From Marinobacter denitrificans (GTDB lineage Bacteria > Pseudomonadota > Gammaproteobacteria > Pseudomonadales > Oleiphilaceae), in assembly GCF_008795955.1 (NCBI RefSeq), contig NZ_VMHN01000001.1, positions 1,054,001 through 1,118,000 on the forward strand: a stretch of 64,000 nt of DNA, read 5' to 3'. The first letter of the stretch is position 1, and the number at the start of each line of letters is the position of its first letter. Shown one piece after another: positions 35,729 through 43,081 of the stretch. Position numbers and translations under genes: made by a program. The notes under the pieces are model-generated. The model was not told where the DNA came from. It saw only the letters and a list, made by a program, of their open reading frames with translations, and did not search any database.

Positions 35729-36529
35729 TTACTCGGTGCCACCCGCACCGCTACCGGTGGACAGGTTGGACATTACACTGACATTCGCCTGTGTAACGCT
35801 GCCATTGCCTGCATTCTGGGCAAATGCCCCGACACCCGTGTAGTTCGCAGAGCCACCAGAAATTTCGTTGGTGTTACGAACCTCGGTGTAAGAGCCATCA
35901 CCGTTGACAGTACCGTACGTGGTTGCAGTACCAGTCACGCTGCCGTCCAGATCGGCGTTGTTCAGGAACACATCCAGGTCCAGAGCCAGTGAGTTATCGG
36001 AATTGTCGGAGTTATCCGAGTTATCCGAATTATCAGACGAATCGTTGCCGCTGTCAGCGATCTTGAACGAATCACTCACATCGGTGCTGTTGTCTGAATT
36101 ATCCGAATTGTCCGAATTGTCGCTGTTATCGGAATTATCACTGTTGTCAGAATTGTCGGAATTGTCCGAGTTGTCATTGCCGCTGTCAGCAATCTTGAAC
36201 GAGTCGGCAACGTCGGTGCTATTGTCCGAATTGTCCGAATTATCGGAGTTGTCCGTATTATCCGAATTGTCATTGCCGCTGTCGGCGATCTTGAAAGAGT
36301 CCGCCACGTCGGTACTGTTATCGGAGTTATCGGAATTGTCCGAGTTGTTGGTGTTATCAGAGTTGTCATTACCGGAATCGGTATTGCCGGACTGGTCGTT
36401 GTTGGCTGTGGAGGTATTGTCCGCGTTAGTATTCGGATCGCCGTCTCCGCCCTGATCGGCATAGGCCAAACCGGTAATACCCAGACTCATTGCAATGGCA
36501 GCTGCTAGCAAATTTTTCCTGGTATTCAT
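35729..36529 (-). CDS. Secreted Asp-Asn-Ser repeat protein
   Basis: 266 aa. Signal peptide MNTRKNLLAAAIAMSLGITGLAYA. Residues 51-180 are almost only Asp, Asn and Ser in (DNS)n runs. Three copies of STDV-x-DSFKIADSGND (at 72, 104 and 148) are set in these runs with spacings of 32 and 44 residues. The C-terminal part is Gly/Asn/Thr-rich and contains AFAQNAGNGSVTQANVSV, aligning with the C-terminal motifs of the two small proteins downstream. The tract is very acidic and could bind Ca2+. First gene of the operon; AAGGAAG lies 8 bp before the ATG, and a sigma-54-type promoter ~97 bp upstream. Likely an extracellular structural protein. Confidence 0.85.
   Translation of the reverse strand: MNTRKNLLAAAIAMSLGITGLAYADQGGDGDPNTNADNTSTANNDQSGNTDSGNDNSDNTNNSDNSDNSDNSTDVADSFKIADSGNDNSDNTDNSDNSDNSDNSTDVADSFKIADSGNDNSDNSDNSDNSDNSDNSDNSDNSDNSDNSTDVSDSFKIADSGNDSSDNSDNSDNSDNSDNSLALDLDVFLNNADLDGSVTGTATTYGTVNGDGSYTEVRNTNEISGGSANYTGVGAFAQNAGNGSVTQANVSVMSNLSTGSGAGGTE
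35990..36379 (-). repeat. Degenerate tandem repeat encoding (DNS)n and STDVxDSFKIADSGND units
   Basis: On the plus strand the tract is a run of variants of tTATCcGAa / TTGTCcGAa nine-mers. It is broken three times by a near-identical block (ctgtcagcgatcttgaac at 36051, 36183 and 36279). Steps of 132 and 96 bp are multiples of the 9-bp unit plus the block, so the frame is kept whatever the copy number. Length variation by slippage is expected. The synonymous variation between units shows it is not a very recent expansion. Confidence 0.9.
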
Positions 36530-36625
36530 AGTGTCGCTTCCTTTTCGATTATTGGCTTCTGGAGGGATCCGACTAAAACCGCTAGCCTTCGGTAAGCCAA
36601 GGTTCAGACCCGCCAGGGATGTAGA

Positions 36626-36640
36626 GCGATTCCCGTGCCA
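36626..36640 (-). promoter_or_regulatory. Sigma-54-type promoter of the repeat-protein operon
   Basis: Minus strand reads TGGCACGGGAATCGC. The -24 element TGGCACG is perfect and GG is followed by exactly 10 bp and GC, the obligatory spacing. The -12 element is TCGC instead of TTGC. It is ~97 bp upstream of the start codon. Confidence 0.6.
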
Positions 36641-36726
36641 AGACTCACAAAAAACCTACAACTTTCTGTTTACAAAAGACTTTCTAGTCACAAAGGAAAC
36701 CGGGGGGCATTCAGTAAAACCTGGAA

Positions 36727-36746
36727 CTGTTTCATGGATGAAACAG
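36727..36746. promoter_or_regulatory. Perfect 20-bp palindrome upstream of the sigma-54-type promoter
   Basis: CTGTTTCATGGATGAAACAG, two 9-bp arms around GG. It lies 87 bp upstream of the -24 element, the usual distance for an activator site of an enhancer-binding protein. The natural candidate to bind it is the VpsR-like regulator of the same locus. Confidence 0.55.
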
Positions 36747-36814
36747 AAGCAGCGGGAAAACAGGCGAGAATAAACGTTTATTAATTAAATTCAGAAACTT
36801 GGGCAATAATGCCG

Positions 36815-36852
36815 ATGTAAAAAAAGCAAAACCCCACACAGGGTGGGGTTTT
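36815..36852 (-). terminator. Rho-independent terminator after aceA
   Basis: On the minus strand AAAACCCCAC-loop-GTGGGGTTTT followed by GCTTTTTTT, 52 bp after the aceA stop. Confidence 0.88.
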
Positions 36853-36903
36853 GGACTCTGAAGCCGGCCTGTCGGCCCGCTTCAGTGACAACCGAACCGT
36901 TCT

Positions 36904-38493
36904 TTAGAACTGGTTCATGGTGTTGTCTTTGCCACCAGCCTTCAGGGCTGCGTCACCTGCGAAGAACTCTTTGTGGTCATCGCCGATGTTGGAACCGGCC
37001 ATGTCCTGGTGCTTCACTGTGGCGATACCCTGACGGATTTCCTTGCGCTGAACACCTGCAACGTAGGCCAGCATGCCTTCGTCGCCGAAGTAACCCTTGG
37101 CCAGGTTGTCGGTAGACAGGGCCGCGGTGTGGTACGTCGGCAGGGTGATCAGGTGGTGGAAGATACCGGCTTCACGGGCACCGTCACGCTGGAAGTTCGC
37201 AGTCCACTCGTCGGCCAGCTTGCCGAGCTCGGTTTCGTCGTACTTGGCATTCATCAGGTCGGCACGCTCGTAAGCGGAGACGTCCTTGCCTTCTTCCTTC
37301 CAGGCATCGAATACCTGCTGACGGAAGTTCAGTGTCCAGTTGAACGACGGGCTGTTGTTGTAAACCAGCTTGGCGTCGGGCACCACTTCCTTGATGCGGT
37401 TAACCATGGCAGCGATCTGACCAACGTGAGGCTTCTCGGTTTCGATCCACAGCAGGTCCGCACCATTCTGCAGGCTGGTGATACAGTCCAGAACTACACG
37501 GTCTTCGCCAGTGCCCGGCTTGAACTGGAACAGACCGGAAGGCAGACGCTTGGGCTTCATCAGCTTGCCGTTAGCCTTGATCACCACGTCGCCGTTGTTG
37601 ATGTCTTCCGGCTTTTCGATGTAGTCGCCGTCGAGGAAGCTGTTGTACTGGTCGCCCAGGTCACCCGGCTCTTCAGTTACGGCCAGCTTCTGGGTCAGGC
37701 CAGCACCCAGAGAGTCGGTACGGGCAACGATAACGCCGTCGTCCACACCCAGCTCCAGGAATGCCAGACGAACAGCGTTGATCTTGGACAGGAAGTCGGC
37801 GTGGGGAACGGTTACCTTACCGTCCTGGTGACCACACTGCTTCTCATCAGATACCTGGTTTTCGATCTGGATGCAGCAGGCACCGGCTTCGATCATCTGC
37901 TTGGCCAGCAGGTAGGTCGCTTCGGCGTTACCGAAACCAGCGTCGATGTCGGCAATGATCGGCACGATGTGAGTTTCGTGGTTATCGATCTGCTTGATCA
38001 GCTCATCAGCCTTGGCATTGTCGCCAGCCTGCTGGGCTTCTTCCAGAGCGCGGAACAGGTGGTTCAGTTCCCAGGCGTCCGCCTGACGCAGGAAGGTGTA
38101 CAGCTCTTCGATCAGGCCGGAAACAGCCGTCTTCTCGTGCATGGACTGGTCAGGCAGCGGACCGAATTCGGAACGCAGGGCAGCAACCATCCAGCCAGAC
38201 AGGTACAGGTAACGACGCTTGGTGCTACCGAAGTGCTTCTTGATGGAGATCATCTTCTGCTGGCCGATAAAACCGTGCCAGCAACCCAGGGACTGGGTGT
38301 ACTGGGAAGTATCTTTATCGTAGTTCGCCATGTCTTCGCGCATGATTTTCGCGGTGTACTTGGCGATGTCCAGGCCAGTCTTGAATTTGTTCTGGGCGCG
38401 CATGCGAGCCGCGTGCTCAGGCTTGATGGCATTCCAGGTGGGGTTCTGCTTCAGAATGGAAGCAATGGCGTCAACGTCATTTGCGTATGGCAT
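36904..38493 (-). CDS. aceA: Isocitrate lyase (long form)
   Basis: 529-aa glyoxylate-shunt enzyme splitting isocitrate to glyoxylate and succinate, needed for growth on acetate and fatty acids. The catalytic signature reads KQCGH (family KKCGH) in QVSDEKQCGHQDGKV near residue 220. Substrate-binding blocks include GFGNAEATYLLAKQMIEAGA and TLNFRQQ. It is ~100 residues longer than the E. coli enzyme, as in the Pseudomonas-type subgroup with a central insertion. Monocistronic with its own terminator. Confidence 0.97.
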   Translation of the reverse strand: MPYANDVDAIASILKQNPTWNAIKPEHAARMRAQNKFKTGLDIAKYTAKIMREDMANYDKDTSQYTQSLGCWHGFIGQQKMISIKKHFGSTKRRYLYLSGWMVAALRSEFGPLPDQSMHEKTAVSGLIEELYTFLRQADAWELNHLFRALEEAQQAGDNAKADELIKQIDNHETHIVPIIADIDAGFGNAEATYLLAKQMIEAGACCIQIENQVSDEKQCGHQDGKVTVPHADFLSKINAVRLAFLELGVDDGVIVARTDSLGAGLTQKLAVTEEPGDLGDQYNSFLDGDYIEKPEDINNGDVVIKANGKLMKPKRLPSGLFQFKPGTGEDRVVLDCITSLQNGADLLWIETEKPHVGQIAAMVNRIKEVVPDAKLVYNNSPSFNWTLNFRQQVFDAWKEEGKDVSAYERADLMNAKYDETELGKLADEWTANFQRDGAREAGIFHHLITLPTYHTAALSTDNLAKGYFGDEGMLAYVAGVQRKEIRQGIATVKHQDMAGSNIGDDHKEFFAGDAALKAGGKDNTMNQF

Positions 38494-38779
38494 GATCTCA
38501 GTCCTGTCTTTAAGGTTTGAGGTGCTCTTTTATGAAGTATAAAAGCAACTTCAGTGAGCCAGCGTCCGTTCAAAAAACAACCAGCCCGCTGACATTGACG
38601 GTTACTTTAGTGGGTTTGATTTTATAATTGAAATTTATATTATCTATACTCGGCATTTTTTAAGTGAATACTGATAAACATCAAACTTGAGTTGCATCAC
38701 GCAGGCATCCGCCGCGGGTGCTACCATGCAGAATCCGGCAGCAAACCGCTTCAGATCACGACACAGGTAACAGGCCCCG
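38494..38779. other. 286-bp divergent intergenic region, aceA / DUF1538 operon
   Basis: Contains a very AT-rich core (about 38610-38690, ttttataattgaaatttat) that should carry the aceA promoter on the minus strand. No promoter box could be assigned with confidence. No gene was seen. Confidence 0.4.
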
Positions 38780-40267
38780 GTGTTTTATATAAAGGCTTTT
38801 GGCCACGCCCTTCTGCACGCTCTGAAAAACCTCCTCCCAATTGTCGTGGTTGTGGTGTTTTTCCAGCTTGTGGTGCTACAACAGGTCCCGGAAAACACCC
38901 TCGGCATGGCCTTTGGCCTGCTGGTTGTGGCCGTTGGCGTCGCGCTTTTCCTTCAGGGGCTGGAGCTGAGTATTTTCCCGGTGGGAAAAAGCCTTTCCAA
39001 TCAGTTTGCCCGCCGTGGCTCCTTGCCTATTCTTCTCACGTTCGGGTTTGCCCTGGGGTTTTCCGCCGTGGTGGCAGAACCGGCCCTGATTGCAGTGGCA
39101 CAACAAGCACAGGAGATCAGCGGCGGGAGGATTGATGCCCTTACCCTGAGGCTGCTCGTGGCGACGTCGGTGGGCTTCGTGGTTGCCCTGGGTGTATTCA
39201 GAACGATCATGGGCTACCCGCTGCACTGGTTCATGATTACAGGGTACATTACCGTCGTGATTGTCACCTGGTTTGCGCCTGAGGAAATCGTCGGCCTGGC
39301 GTATGACTCCGGCGGCGTCACCACCAACGTGGTGACGGTCCCTCTGGTCGCCGCCCTGGGAATAGGTCTTGCGGCGTCGATTCGTGGCCGCAATCCGCTC
39401 ACCGATGGTTTCGGGCTGGTGGCTCTCGCGGTAATGGTGCCCATGATAACGGTTCAGTTATACGGCATTCTGGTCTATTCGGGGGAGCAGCCGGAGGGCG
39501 AGTTACTGATAAACACCGACAATGAGCCCTCTCCCACCTACGGTCCCGTGAAGATGCTGCTCGAGCTGGCCGAGATGGTGCGGGACGTGTTGCCCATTAT
39601 CCTTACCATCCTTGTTTTCCAGTATCTGGTATTGCGACGGGGCCTGAGCAACCCCCGCAAGATTCTCTTTGGTTTTGCGCTGGTCGTACTGGGCCTCTAT
39701 GCATTTGTGGTCGGTCTGAAACTGGGGCTGTTTCCCATCGGCACCAGCATGGCAGAACAACTGATCAGCCTCGACGGGTTCCTGTTCATCTATTTGTTCG
39801 CGTTCATGATCGGGTTCGCAACTACCATGGCGGAGCCGGCACTAATTGCGATAGGGCAACAGGCAGAGGAAGCGGCTGCCGGCACCCTTAACGGCAATGC
39901 GATTCGCCTGTTCGTCGCCCTGGGGGTGGCCATCGGAATCACCGTCGGTGTTCACCGGATCATTGTCGGTGACTCTATCCACTACTACATCATGGGGGGG
40001 TACCTGGTGGTGATACTGCTGACCGCCATTGCCCCGCGCTATATCATTGCACTGGCCTATGATCTTGGTGGGGTGACAACATCCGAGGTTACCGTACCCC
40101 TGGTCACAGCGCTTGGCATTGGCCTTGCCGGAAATATCGAGGGGCGGAGTGTCCTCATCGACGGCTTCGGATTGATTGCCTTTGCCTCGATTTTCCCCAT
40201 CATCACAGTAATGGCCTATGCCATTATCGGTGACTACATAGCTGCACGAAGGAAACTGTCCATATGA
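38780..40267 (+). CDS. DUF1538 membrane protein, tandem-duplicated (putative transporter)
   Basis: 495-aa inner-membrane protein made of two homologous halves. Each has E-P-A-L-I-A followed by QQA (VAEPALIAVAQQA ~96 and MAEPALIAIGQQA ~352), then YDSGGVTTNVVTVPLVAALGIG or YDLGGVTTSEVTVPLVTALGIG, then a GFGLIA segment. Such inverted or direct duplications are typical of secondary transporters. GTG start with a poor Shine-Dalgarno. It overlaps the PII-like gene by 4 nt (ATGA). The substrate is unknown. Confidence 0.87.
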   Translation: MFYIKAFGHALLHALKNLLPIVVVVVFFQLVVLQQVPENTLGMAFGLLVVAVGVALFLQGLELSIFPVGKSLSNQFARRGSLPILLTFGFALGFSAVVAEPALIAVAQQAQEISGGRIDALTLRLLVATSVGFVVALGVFRTIMGYPLHWFMITGYITVVIVTWFAPEEIVGLAYDSGGVTTNVVTVPLVAALGIGLAASIRGRNPLTDGFGLVALAVMVPMITVQLYGILVYSGEQPEGELLINTDNEPSPTYGPVKMLLELAEMVRDVLPIILTILVFQYLVLRRGLSNPRKILFGFALVVLGLYAFVVGLKLGLFPIGTSMAEQLISLDGFLFIYLFAFMIGFATTMAEPALIAIGQQAEEAAAGTLNGNAIRLFVALGVAIGITVGVHRIIVGDSIHYYIMGGYLVVILLTAIAPRYIIALAYDLGGVTTSEVTVPLVTALGIGLAGNIEGRSVLIDGFGLIAFASIFPIITVMAYAIIGDYIAARRKLSI

Positions 40268-40614
40268 AATTCTCTGTACTCGTCGCTATCGTGCCGGAAG
40301 ATCAGGAACAGGACTGCATTGACGCAGCCCGGGATCTTGGAGCTGGCGGCGTCACAGTCCTCGCCGGACGCGGTATCAGCAATACCGCCAGGAAAACCTT
40401 TTTTGGCCTGACCTACGATGGCAGCCAGAGTGTGCTGTTGATGGTGCTGGAAAAGGGCCTTTCACTCGATATTCTGAAAGCCATCCAGCATATCCTGATG
40501 CCGGAGAAAAATGACTCCCAGGGGCTGGTGTTCACCTTGCCACTGGAACACCTCGGAGGGATCGACCTGTCACAGGTGGAAAAGTTCGAGCAACACGTAA
40601 AAGACTCACTGTAA
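40264..40614 (+). CDS. PII-like signal protein
   Basis: 116-aa protein with the ferredoxin-like PII fold suggested by MKFSVLVAIVPEDQEQDCIDAARDLGAGGVTVLAGRGIS and the later VLLMVLEKGLSLDILKAI. The T-loop region lacks the GlnB uridylylation Tyr signature. Coupling by ATGA overlap to the DUF1538 gene recalls transporter-PII pairs such as AmtB-GlnK and SbtA-SbtB, in which the small protein gates the transporter in response to nucleotides. Confidence 0.83.
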   Translation: MKFSVLVAIVPEDQEQDCIDAARDLGAGGVTVLAGRGISNTARKTFFGLTYDGSQSVLLMVLEKGLSLDILKAIQHILMPEKNDSQGLVFTLPLEHLGGIDLSQVEKFEQHVKDSL

Positions 40615-40627
40615 TGGGAGAGCCGGT

Positions 40628-41017
40628 ATGAAACTGGTCAAGGATGTGATGATTCGGGACACCATCAATGTATCCCCGTTTGCCAGCCTCCGTGACGCCT
40701 TGTCGCTGATGAAAAGGCACGAGGTGAAATCGCTGGTGGTGGAAAAACAGAATGAACACGATGCCTATGGCCTGATTACCTACACCAATGTACTCAAGAC
40801 GGTGATTGCCGAGGATGGCGATATTGATCTGCTCAATGTGTACGACGCCTGCGCCAAACCGGTGATCAGTGTTGGTGAACACCTGGGCATCCGCTACGCC
40901 GCCAGCCTGATGAGCCAGCATCGAGTGAAGCGTCTGCTGGTCATCAGAGATAACGATCTGGTGGGATTCATTACCATGGACGATATTATGGCCGCGCTGC
41001 TGGACACCATTGATTAA
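40628..41017 (+). CDS. Two-CBS-domain protein
   Basis: 129-aa protein consisting of a Bateman pair: CBS1 (~4-60, VKDVMIRDTINVSPFASLRDALSLMKRHEVKSLVV) and CBS2 (~72-127, YDACAKPVISVGEHLGIRYAASLMSQHRVKRLLVI). These bind adenosyl ligands such as AMP, ATP or SAM. It lies 13 bp after the PII-like gene, giving a transporter with two nucleotide-sensing partners in one operon. Confidence 0.9.
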   Translation: MKLVKDVMIRDTINVSPFASLRDALSLMKRHEVKSLVVEKQNEHDAYGLITYTNVLKTVIAEDGDIDLLNVYDACAKPVISVGEHLGIRYAASLMSQHRVKRLLVIRDNDLVGFITMDDIMAALLDTID

Positions 41018-41029
41018 ATCGGGGCGGAA

Positions 41030-42976
41030 TCACGAATTACACAGCACGATCAACCGGTCTGACGCATTCAGATCAAGGTATTCATCCCTTGCTGGATTGA
41101 GGGTCACATGGTGGCCACGCGCATTGGCGTGAGCACGCCAGACACCCAGCGCCACTTCACCCTTGGCAGCTACGACTTTCTCCAATACCTGAAAGTCTGC
41201 ACTGGCTGGTAGCGGGTAATCATGGGGGTCGCGGAACTGAATCTCGGCCCCGCCCACGGTAAACAGGTCATCCAGCACCACCCGCAACTCCCGCCGCAAC
41301 GCCACCTGCGCAAGAACATGGCTGACGATCATCGGGCTGATCATCATTTCACTCTGGTGACCGGCAAGCAGGTGACGGTTGTCGGGGTCGCTCAGCTCCA
41401 TGATCAGCTGGGGCCTCTGCCCTCCCTCACTTAACAGGTCTTCCAACTGAAGATAGCCCACCATCGCCCGGGCATCCGCTTCCTCACCGGAAGCGAGGCG
41501 ATCACTGCTGACAAGCATGATGGAATCATAGTTCAGTGGGCCCACTCGCCTGAGTTCACCTTCCACCATGTAATCCGCCTCGATGTGGCGACAGAGCACA
41601 TCCAGTTGCTCGCCCATGTACCGTTCGATTTCCTGCTGGCGCTCAGAGGCAGGTACCACCGAAACAATGTCCACCTCAAACCGCATACGGTGGTAGCTGG
41701 AGAACTCGCTGATCAGGCTGGGCACGCGCCGGTTCCACCCCAGCACCAGAACCCGGTGTGCTCGTTCAGAAAATGTCACTGAACGGACAACGGGCTGCCC
41801 ACGATTGATCACCTGCAGCGCCGTGGCCCTGGCATCGGGCTCAGTTTCAGCGTAGTCCCGCGCCAGCATTACAACCCGGTCTTCAGCGGCGATCAGCGTG
41901 TCAGAGGCGGTTGGCATCTGCACAATCCAGCCCCTGTCATCCGGTTTGAGGAGGCCCAGGACGATAGCCTTGGGCCGCTGGGAGGCCAGCTCTGCGAGCG
42001 TCAGCCCCGCCACGGTCTCGCCCCCCCGGATATAGATTTCGCACCCCTCTCCGGCGGTGAGCAGCTCATTATAGATTTCTGACAGCCCCGGGTGCAGGAT
42101 GTTCTGGACCATCAGCCTGCTGATCGTCGCGTCCCCGGCAACCACCTCCACCTCACCGGGGTAGGCACGCTCAATGACGGGATGTTTGCGTATGTCCTGA
42201 ATTTCGGCCACGACAAACGGCAACGGCGCACCCAGGTGCCGTGCCTGCGCCGCGATGGAGAGCAGTGCCTTGACCGTTTCCACATCCGACGTCACCAGAC
42301 TGCCAGCCTCATGGGCCGCACTTGGCACAATAACAGCGGAGGCATCCAGACAGGCCACCCGTTGCAGTGCGTCCGGCTGTATGGCCGCACCGGACCGGAG
42401 AATCACCTGTCGCGCCTTGCGGCCAATACCGGGCTCGGTGCGTAATTCGTGAACCTGCGCCGCGGACGCCGTTTCCGAGAGCACAACCAGGCGCAACCGG
42501 CTGGTATCGTGTTTTTCCAGGAAGCGTCGCATACGGCCCGAGGACCCCAGAAGTTCTACCAGCAGAGGCAGGGTCTGGCTGGTCCAGCCCAGGACCACAA
42601 TATGGTTTCTCAGAGTGACCGGCGTCAGCCCCCGCTCGAGATCCGTCATCTTGGCAATAAGCCAGCGGGTCAGAATAGCCACCAGGGTACCCATGAAGAC
42701 CACATAGCCGCTGATGGTCAGTATCGTGGACACCAGCCGCTGCCAGTTGCCTACATCGTCCCCCAGGTAGCCCGGATCTGTCAGCCGCAGAAAGGCCCAC
42801 CAGATGGCGTCGCCCACGTCCTCGAACGGCGCACCAAACGGAATAACCAGCAGGCCGCCAATAAGGGAAATCATGCCGATGAAGATACCCACTACCAACA
42901 GCTGAAAACCGGCACCTTTGACAAGCTGTCGTTCTACAATGAATTTGACACGGTCGACAAAACGAAAGGGGAGCAT
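41030..42976 (-). CDS. CASTOR/POLLUX-type ion channel protein
   Basis: 648 aa. Two or three TM helices at the N-terminus surround a pore-like segment (WWAFLRLTDPGYLGDDVGN). An RCK-like domain follows with HIVVLGWTSQTLPLLVELL, then a large cytosolic part with a second nucleotide-binding-like block (RVLVLGWNRRVPSLISEF ~395). This layout is that of plant CASTOR/POLLUX channels and their bacterial homologues. The ATG at 42976 has AAAAGG six bases upstream and is preferred over 42982. It is convergent to the CBS gene, 12 bp apart. Confidence 0.85.
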   Translation of the reverse strand: MLPFRFVDRVKFIVERQLVKGAGFQLLVVGIFIGMISLIGGLLVIPFGAPFEDVGDAIWWAFLRLTDPGYLGDDVGNWQRLVSTILTISGYVVFMGTLVAILTRWLIAKMTDLERGLTPVTLRNHIVVLGWTSQTLPLLVELLGSSGRMRRFLEKHDTSRLRLVVLSETASAAQVHELRTEPGIGRKARQVILRSGAAIQPDALQRVACLDASAVIVPSAAHEAGSLVTSDVETVKALLSIAAQARHLGAPLPFVVAEIQDIRKHPVIERAYPGEVEVVAGDATISRLMVQNILHPGLSEIYNELLTAGEGCEIYIRGGETVAGLTLAELASQRPKAIVLGLLKPDDRGWIVQMPTASDTLIAAEDRVVMLARDYAETEPDARATALQVINRGQPVVRSVTFSERAHRVLVLGWNRRVPSLISEFSSYHRMRFEVDIVSVVPASERQQEIERYMGEQLDVLCRHIEADYMVEGELRRVGPLNYDSIMLVSSDRLASGEEADARAMVGYLQLEDLLSEGGQRPQLIMELSDPDNRHLLAGHQSEMMISPMIVSHVLAQVALRRELRVVLDDLFTVGGAEIQFRDPHDYPLPASADFQVLEKVVAAKGEVALGVWRAHANARGHHVTLNPARDEYLDLNASDRLIVLCNS

Positions 42977-43081
42977 GATCATCCTTTTGAGCGGGCCCGA
43001 AATGTCCGTAGCATAGCCTATTAGGTAAGCCGGAGATGGGTAAAAATGTGTGCAGCACCAACAATCTGACCGGGAACTGCG

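Larger units (their letters stand above)
36530..36903. other. 374-bp regulatory region between the repeat-protein operon and aceA
   Basis: No gene. It contains, from left to right, the Shine-Dalgarno of the repeat-protein gene, a sigma-54-type promoter (36626-36640), a 20-bp palindrome (36727-36746), and the aceA terminator (36815-36852). The stretch is AT-richer than the flanks. Confidence 0.7.

Noticed and set aside
35990..36379. CRISPR array
   Set aside because: The units are 9-bp coding repeats without constant-length unique spacers, and no cas genes are near.
35904..36455. Plus-strand frame reading (SEL)n opposite the DNS repeat
   Set aside because: It is the complement of the repeat tract; the minus-strand frame has a signal peptide, a ribosome binding site and non-repeat ends.
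36973..38520. 515-codon open frame antisense to aceA
   Set aside because: It mirrors the codon bias of aceA, has no recognisable domain, and aceA is unambiguous on the other strand.
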